A stretch of DNA of 6,218 nt from Thermoplasmatales archaeon. GTDB lineage: Archaea > Thermoplasmatota > E2 > DHVEG-1. Numbering within the stretch: the first letter of the stretch is position 1; each line of letters begins with the position of its first letter. The notes below the pieces were generated by a model. That model was given only the letters and a program-made list of their open reading frames with translations. It ran no database searches and had not been told where the DNA came from. The position numbers were made by a program, and so were the translations under genes. Of this stretch, positions 4,250 to 6,218 are shown piece by piece. Location of the stretch: positions 1 to 6,218 of the forward strand of contig JAGLML010000069.1 of the NCBI GenBank assembly GCA_023140035.1. Direction: 5' to 3'.

Positions 4250-5800
4250 ATGCATTGGGCAGATGTTTTAGCAGATCAATTACTCAAAGAGAAAAAGAAG
4301 CACGTCCTTGCCACTGGTATAACACCTTCGGGTCCAATTCATATTGGAAACATGCGAGAAATTTTAACTACTGATGCAGTGTATCGATCGATAATAGAGA
4401 AAGGTGGAAATGCTGACTTTATTTATATCGCAGATGATTTTGATCCTCTAAGGAAAGTCTATCCTTACCTTCCCAAATCGTATGAAAAATATGTCGGGAA
4501 ACCTATCTCTGAAATCCCTTGTCCATGTGGAGAACACAAAAGTTATGCAGATCACTATCTGACTTCTTTTTTAAATTCTTTAGAGGAAATTGGTGTAACT
4601 CCCCGCGTTTACCGTGCTAATGAGATGTATAAAAACGGAGAATACAACGAATCCATTCAAATAGCTTTAGAGAACACAGATAAAATAAGAAAGATAATAG
4701 AAAAAATATCGAAAAGAAAACTTCCACAGGAGTGGCTTCCTTTTAACATCAGATGTGGAAAATGTGAAAGGATGACGGTTGCAAAACCAGTCTTATATGA
4801 GTACCCAATTATTGAATATAAGTGTGATTGCGGATATGAAGGTGAGGTAGATATAAGAAAGGGAGGTGTAGGAAAACTCCCTTGGAGGGTTGATTGGCCA
4901 GCACGATGGAAAATGCTTGGTGTCACTTTCGAGCCTTGTGGAAAGGATCTAGCGACAGTAGGTGGGGCAAGAGATACTGGAGCAAAAATTGTAGAAGAGG
5001 TCTATGAATACCCTCATCCAGCATTACTTGTTTATGAATTCATCTTACTGAAGGGAAAAGGGGCAATGCACAGTTCTAAAGGCACTGCGTTAAGCGGAGA
5101 AGAAATGCTAAAGATGACACCTCCAGAAGTTCTTAGGTTTCTACTGATGAAAAATCAGCCGGGTAAACACATTGTTTTTGATTCTGGTCTTGGACTACTT
5201 AATCTGGTAGATGAGTATGATAAAGAAGAAAGAGTTTTTTTTGGAGTAGACGAAGAAACAAAAGGAATGAAAGACCTTAGAAAAACTTATGAGCTTTCTC
5301 AGCCCCACAATATTTCAAAAACAATTCCATATCAGCTCCCGTATAGACACTTGGTTACACTCATCCAAATAGGGGAAAATTGGGATGAAGTAAAAAAGAT
5401 TCTTTTACGAACTGGACAGATTCCAAAAGATCTGAAAAAAGAAGACGAGGAACATTTGAAACAAAGAATAGAACATGTACGGTACTGGCTAAATAAGTTT
5501 GCACCAGATATGCTAAAATTCGAAGTTACAAAAAAGATACCAAAAATAAATTTCACAGAGGAACAGAATGCTTTTCTCTCCATTATGCACGAGAAAATAC
5601 GGGATATAAAATGGGAGCCTGAAGAGATACACAACGCAATCTATGAGATATCAGAAGAAGAAAATCTTCAGATAAAAACAGCTTTTAAAACAATATATCA
5701 AATAATACTTGGGCAGGAAAAAGGACCACGTGCGGGATATTTTTTGTCAAACTTAGATAAAAAATTTGTTTTGGATAGAATAGCAGAAGCAATTAAATAG
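4250..5800 (+). CDS. lysK: lysyl-tRNA synthetase, class I
   Basis: This 516-residue enzyme joins lysine to tRNA-Lys using ATP, in the cytoplasm. It is the class I form found in most archaea and a few bacteria. The N-terminus MHWADVLADQL and GITPSGPIHIGN hold the HIGH-type signature (about 28-34), and MHSSKGT (about 273-279) is the KMSKS-type loop. Cysteine pairs CPC (91, 93), CGKC (169, 172) and CDC (192, 194) suggest metal binding. WRVDWPARW and GGARDTG are typical of the family, and an alpha-helical anticodon-binding region follows. The frame extends 5 codons upstream to a GTG at 4235. ATG 4250 is preferred because MHWAD is the usual family start and GTGGAG then serves as ribosome-binding site 9 bases away. 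It lies 29 bases after gfcR and 26 before the methylthiotransferase. No residue appears missing. Confidence 0.97.
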   Translation: MHWADVLADQLLKEKKKHVLATGITPSGPIHIGNMREILTTDAVYRSIIEKGGNADFIYIADDFDPLRKVYPYLPKSYEKYVGKPISEIPCPCGEHKSYADHYLTSFLNSLEEIGVTPRVYRANEMYKNGEYNESIQIALENTDKIRKIIEKISKRKLPQEWLPFNIRCGKCERMTVAKPVLYEYPIIEYKCDCGYEGEVDIRKGGVGKLPWRVDWPARWKMLGVTFEPCGKDLATVGGARDTGAKIVEEVYEYPHPALLVYEFILLKGKGAMHSSKGTALSGEEMLKMTPPEVLRFLLMKNQPGKHIVFDSGLGLLNLVDEYDKEERVFFGVDEETKGMKDLRKTYELSQPHNISKTIPYQLPYRHLVTLIQIGENWDEVKKILLRTGQIPKDLKKEDEEHLKQRIEHVRYWLNKFAPDMLKFEVTKKIPKINFTEEQNAFLSIMHEKIRDIKWEPEEIHNAIYEISEEENLQIKTAFKTIYQIILGQEKGPRAGYFLSNLDKKFVLDRIAEAIK

Positions 5801-5826
5801 AATCATTTCTCTTAGCGGTTTTAATA

Positions 5827-6218
5827 ATGAAGATCTATCTAGAAACTTATGGCTGTACTGCAAATAAAAGTGACGAAAGTGTATTTAGAGGTATTATAAA
5901 AAAAGAAAATCATGAAATTGCAGATAGCATAGAAGAAGCAGATGTTCTAGTTTTGCTGACTTGTACAGTTATAGGAACAACGGAACAACGAATGCTTTCT
6001 CGAATGAAAGTGTTTAAAAAAACAAACAAAAAAATAGTTGTTGCTGGGTGCATGCCTTCTGTACAACCTGATTTAATAAAATCCATTGTTCCAAATGCAT
6101 TTTTATTACCATCACAGCATATGCACTATATTAATGATATAATAACCGGAAAGGAGTATACTTTTATACCAAAAAACAAAACGCTTTCACCTAAAAATTT
6201 TAAAGGAATTTCTGCACC
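5827..6218 (+). CDS. MtaB/CDKAL1-like tRNA-t6A37 methylthiotransferase (3' partial)
   Basis: The first 130 residues of a radical-SAM methylthiotransferase; the gene runs off the window. The visible part is the N-terminal UPF0004 domain, with three cluster-binding cysteines in their usual settings: C10 in ETYGCTANKSD, C46 in LTCTVIGTTEQRM and C75 in VVAGCMPS. These hold the auxiliary iron-sulfur cluster. The radical-SAM CxxxCxxC motif and the TRAM domain should follow beyond the end. The ETYGCTANKSD form fits the archaeal/eukaryotic CDKAL1-like branch, which adds a methylthio group to t6A at position 37 of ANN-decoding tRNAs, notably tRNA-Lys. The start is the first ATG, matching the family N-terminus (MKIYLETYGC). 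No strong ribosome-binding site is seen. It lies 26 bases after lysK on the same strand, a likely operon. Substrate assignment is by family. Confidence 0.9.
   Translation, partial: MKIYLETYGCTANKSDESVFRGIIKKENHEIADSIEEADVLVLLTCTVIGTTEQRMLSRMKVFKKTNKKIVVAGCMPSVQPDLIKSIVPNAFLLPSQHMHYINDIITGKEYTFIPKNKTLSPKNFKGISA

Noticed and set aside
4657..5634. Two - strand frames of 89 and 100 residues
   Set aside because: They are antisense to lysK, which is intact over the whole stretch, and they resemble no family.
1..6218. An entirely new defence or mobile system
   Set aside because: No transposase, integrase, nuclease, toxin-antitoxin pair, CRISPR repeats or terminal repeats are seen; the genes belong to known families.

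Overview
This is an AT-rich archaeal chromosomal segment. The most diagnostic genes are a class I (archaeal-type) lysyl-tRNA synthetase, a Sec61-beta/SecG translocon subunit, a GfcR-type regulator (helix-turn-helix fused to a phosphoribosyltransferase fold), an archaeal/eukaryotic-type tRNA methylthiotransferase and a surface protein with a PGF-pre-PGF domain. Together these point to a euryarchaeote in the broad sense, in a methanogen-related or Thermoplasmatota-like lineage. The sequence alone does not fix the genus. Promoter-like AT boxes and GGTG/GGAG ribosome-binding sites also look archaeal.

Left part (1-739, + strand): the 3' end of a large secreted or membrane-anchored protein. It holds a complete PGF-pre-PGF domain, one C-terminal membrane helix and a charged cytoplasmic tail. 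Its true start lies outside the window.

Middle part (813-3422, - strand): reading leftwards, Sec61-beta (56 aa), a stand-alone receiver protein, a membrane sensor histidine kinase and a second stand-alone receiver protein. The two receivers are close paralogues (about 60% identical by hand alignment) and flank the kinase on both sides. None of the three signalling proteins carries a DNA-binding output domain. A T-run terminator followed by a TATA-like box separates Sec61-beta from the signalling genes, so the signalling trio probably has its own promoter.

Right part (3651-6218, + strand): gfcR-like regulator, lysK and an MtaB/CDKAL1-like methylthiotransferase (cut by the window end), all in the same direction with gaps of 29 and 26 bases. 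LysK charges tRNA-Lys. The MtaB/CDKAL1 family methylthiolates t6A37, classically in tRNA-Lys(UUU), so the last two genes plausibly serve the same tRNA.

The 228-base divergent region (3423-3650) between Sec61-beta and gfcR carries several short dyads, a tandem 9-base repeat in the gfcR leader and promoter-like boxes. I see no CRISPR array, insertion sequence, tRNA or rRNA gene. I do not see a convincing undescribed multi-gene system. The most notable points are the receiver-kinase-receiver duplication, the missed Sec61-beta gene, the corrected lysK start and the small repeats and dyads at the promoters.
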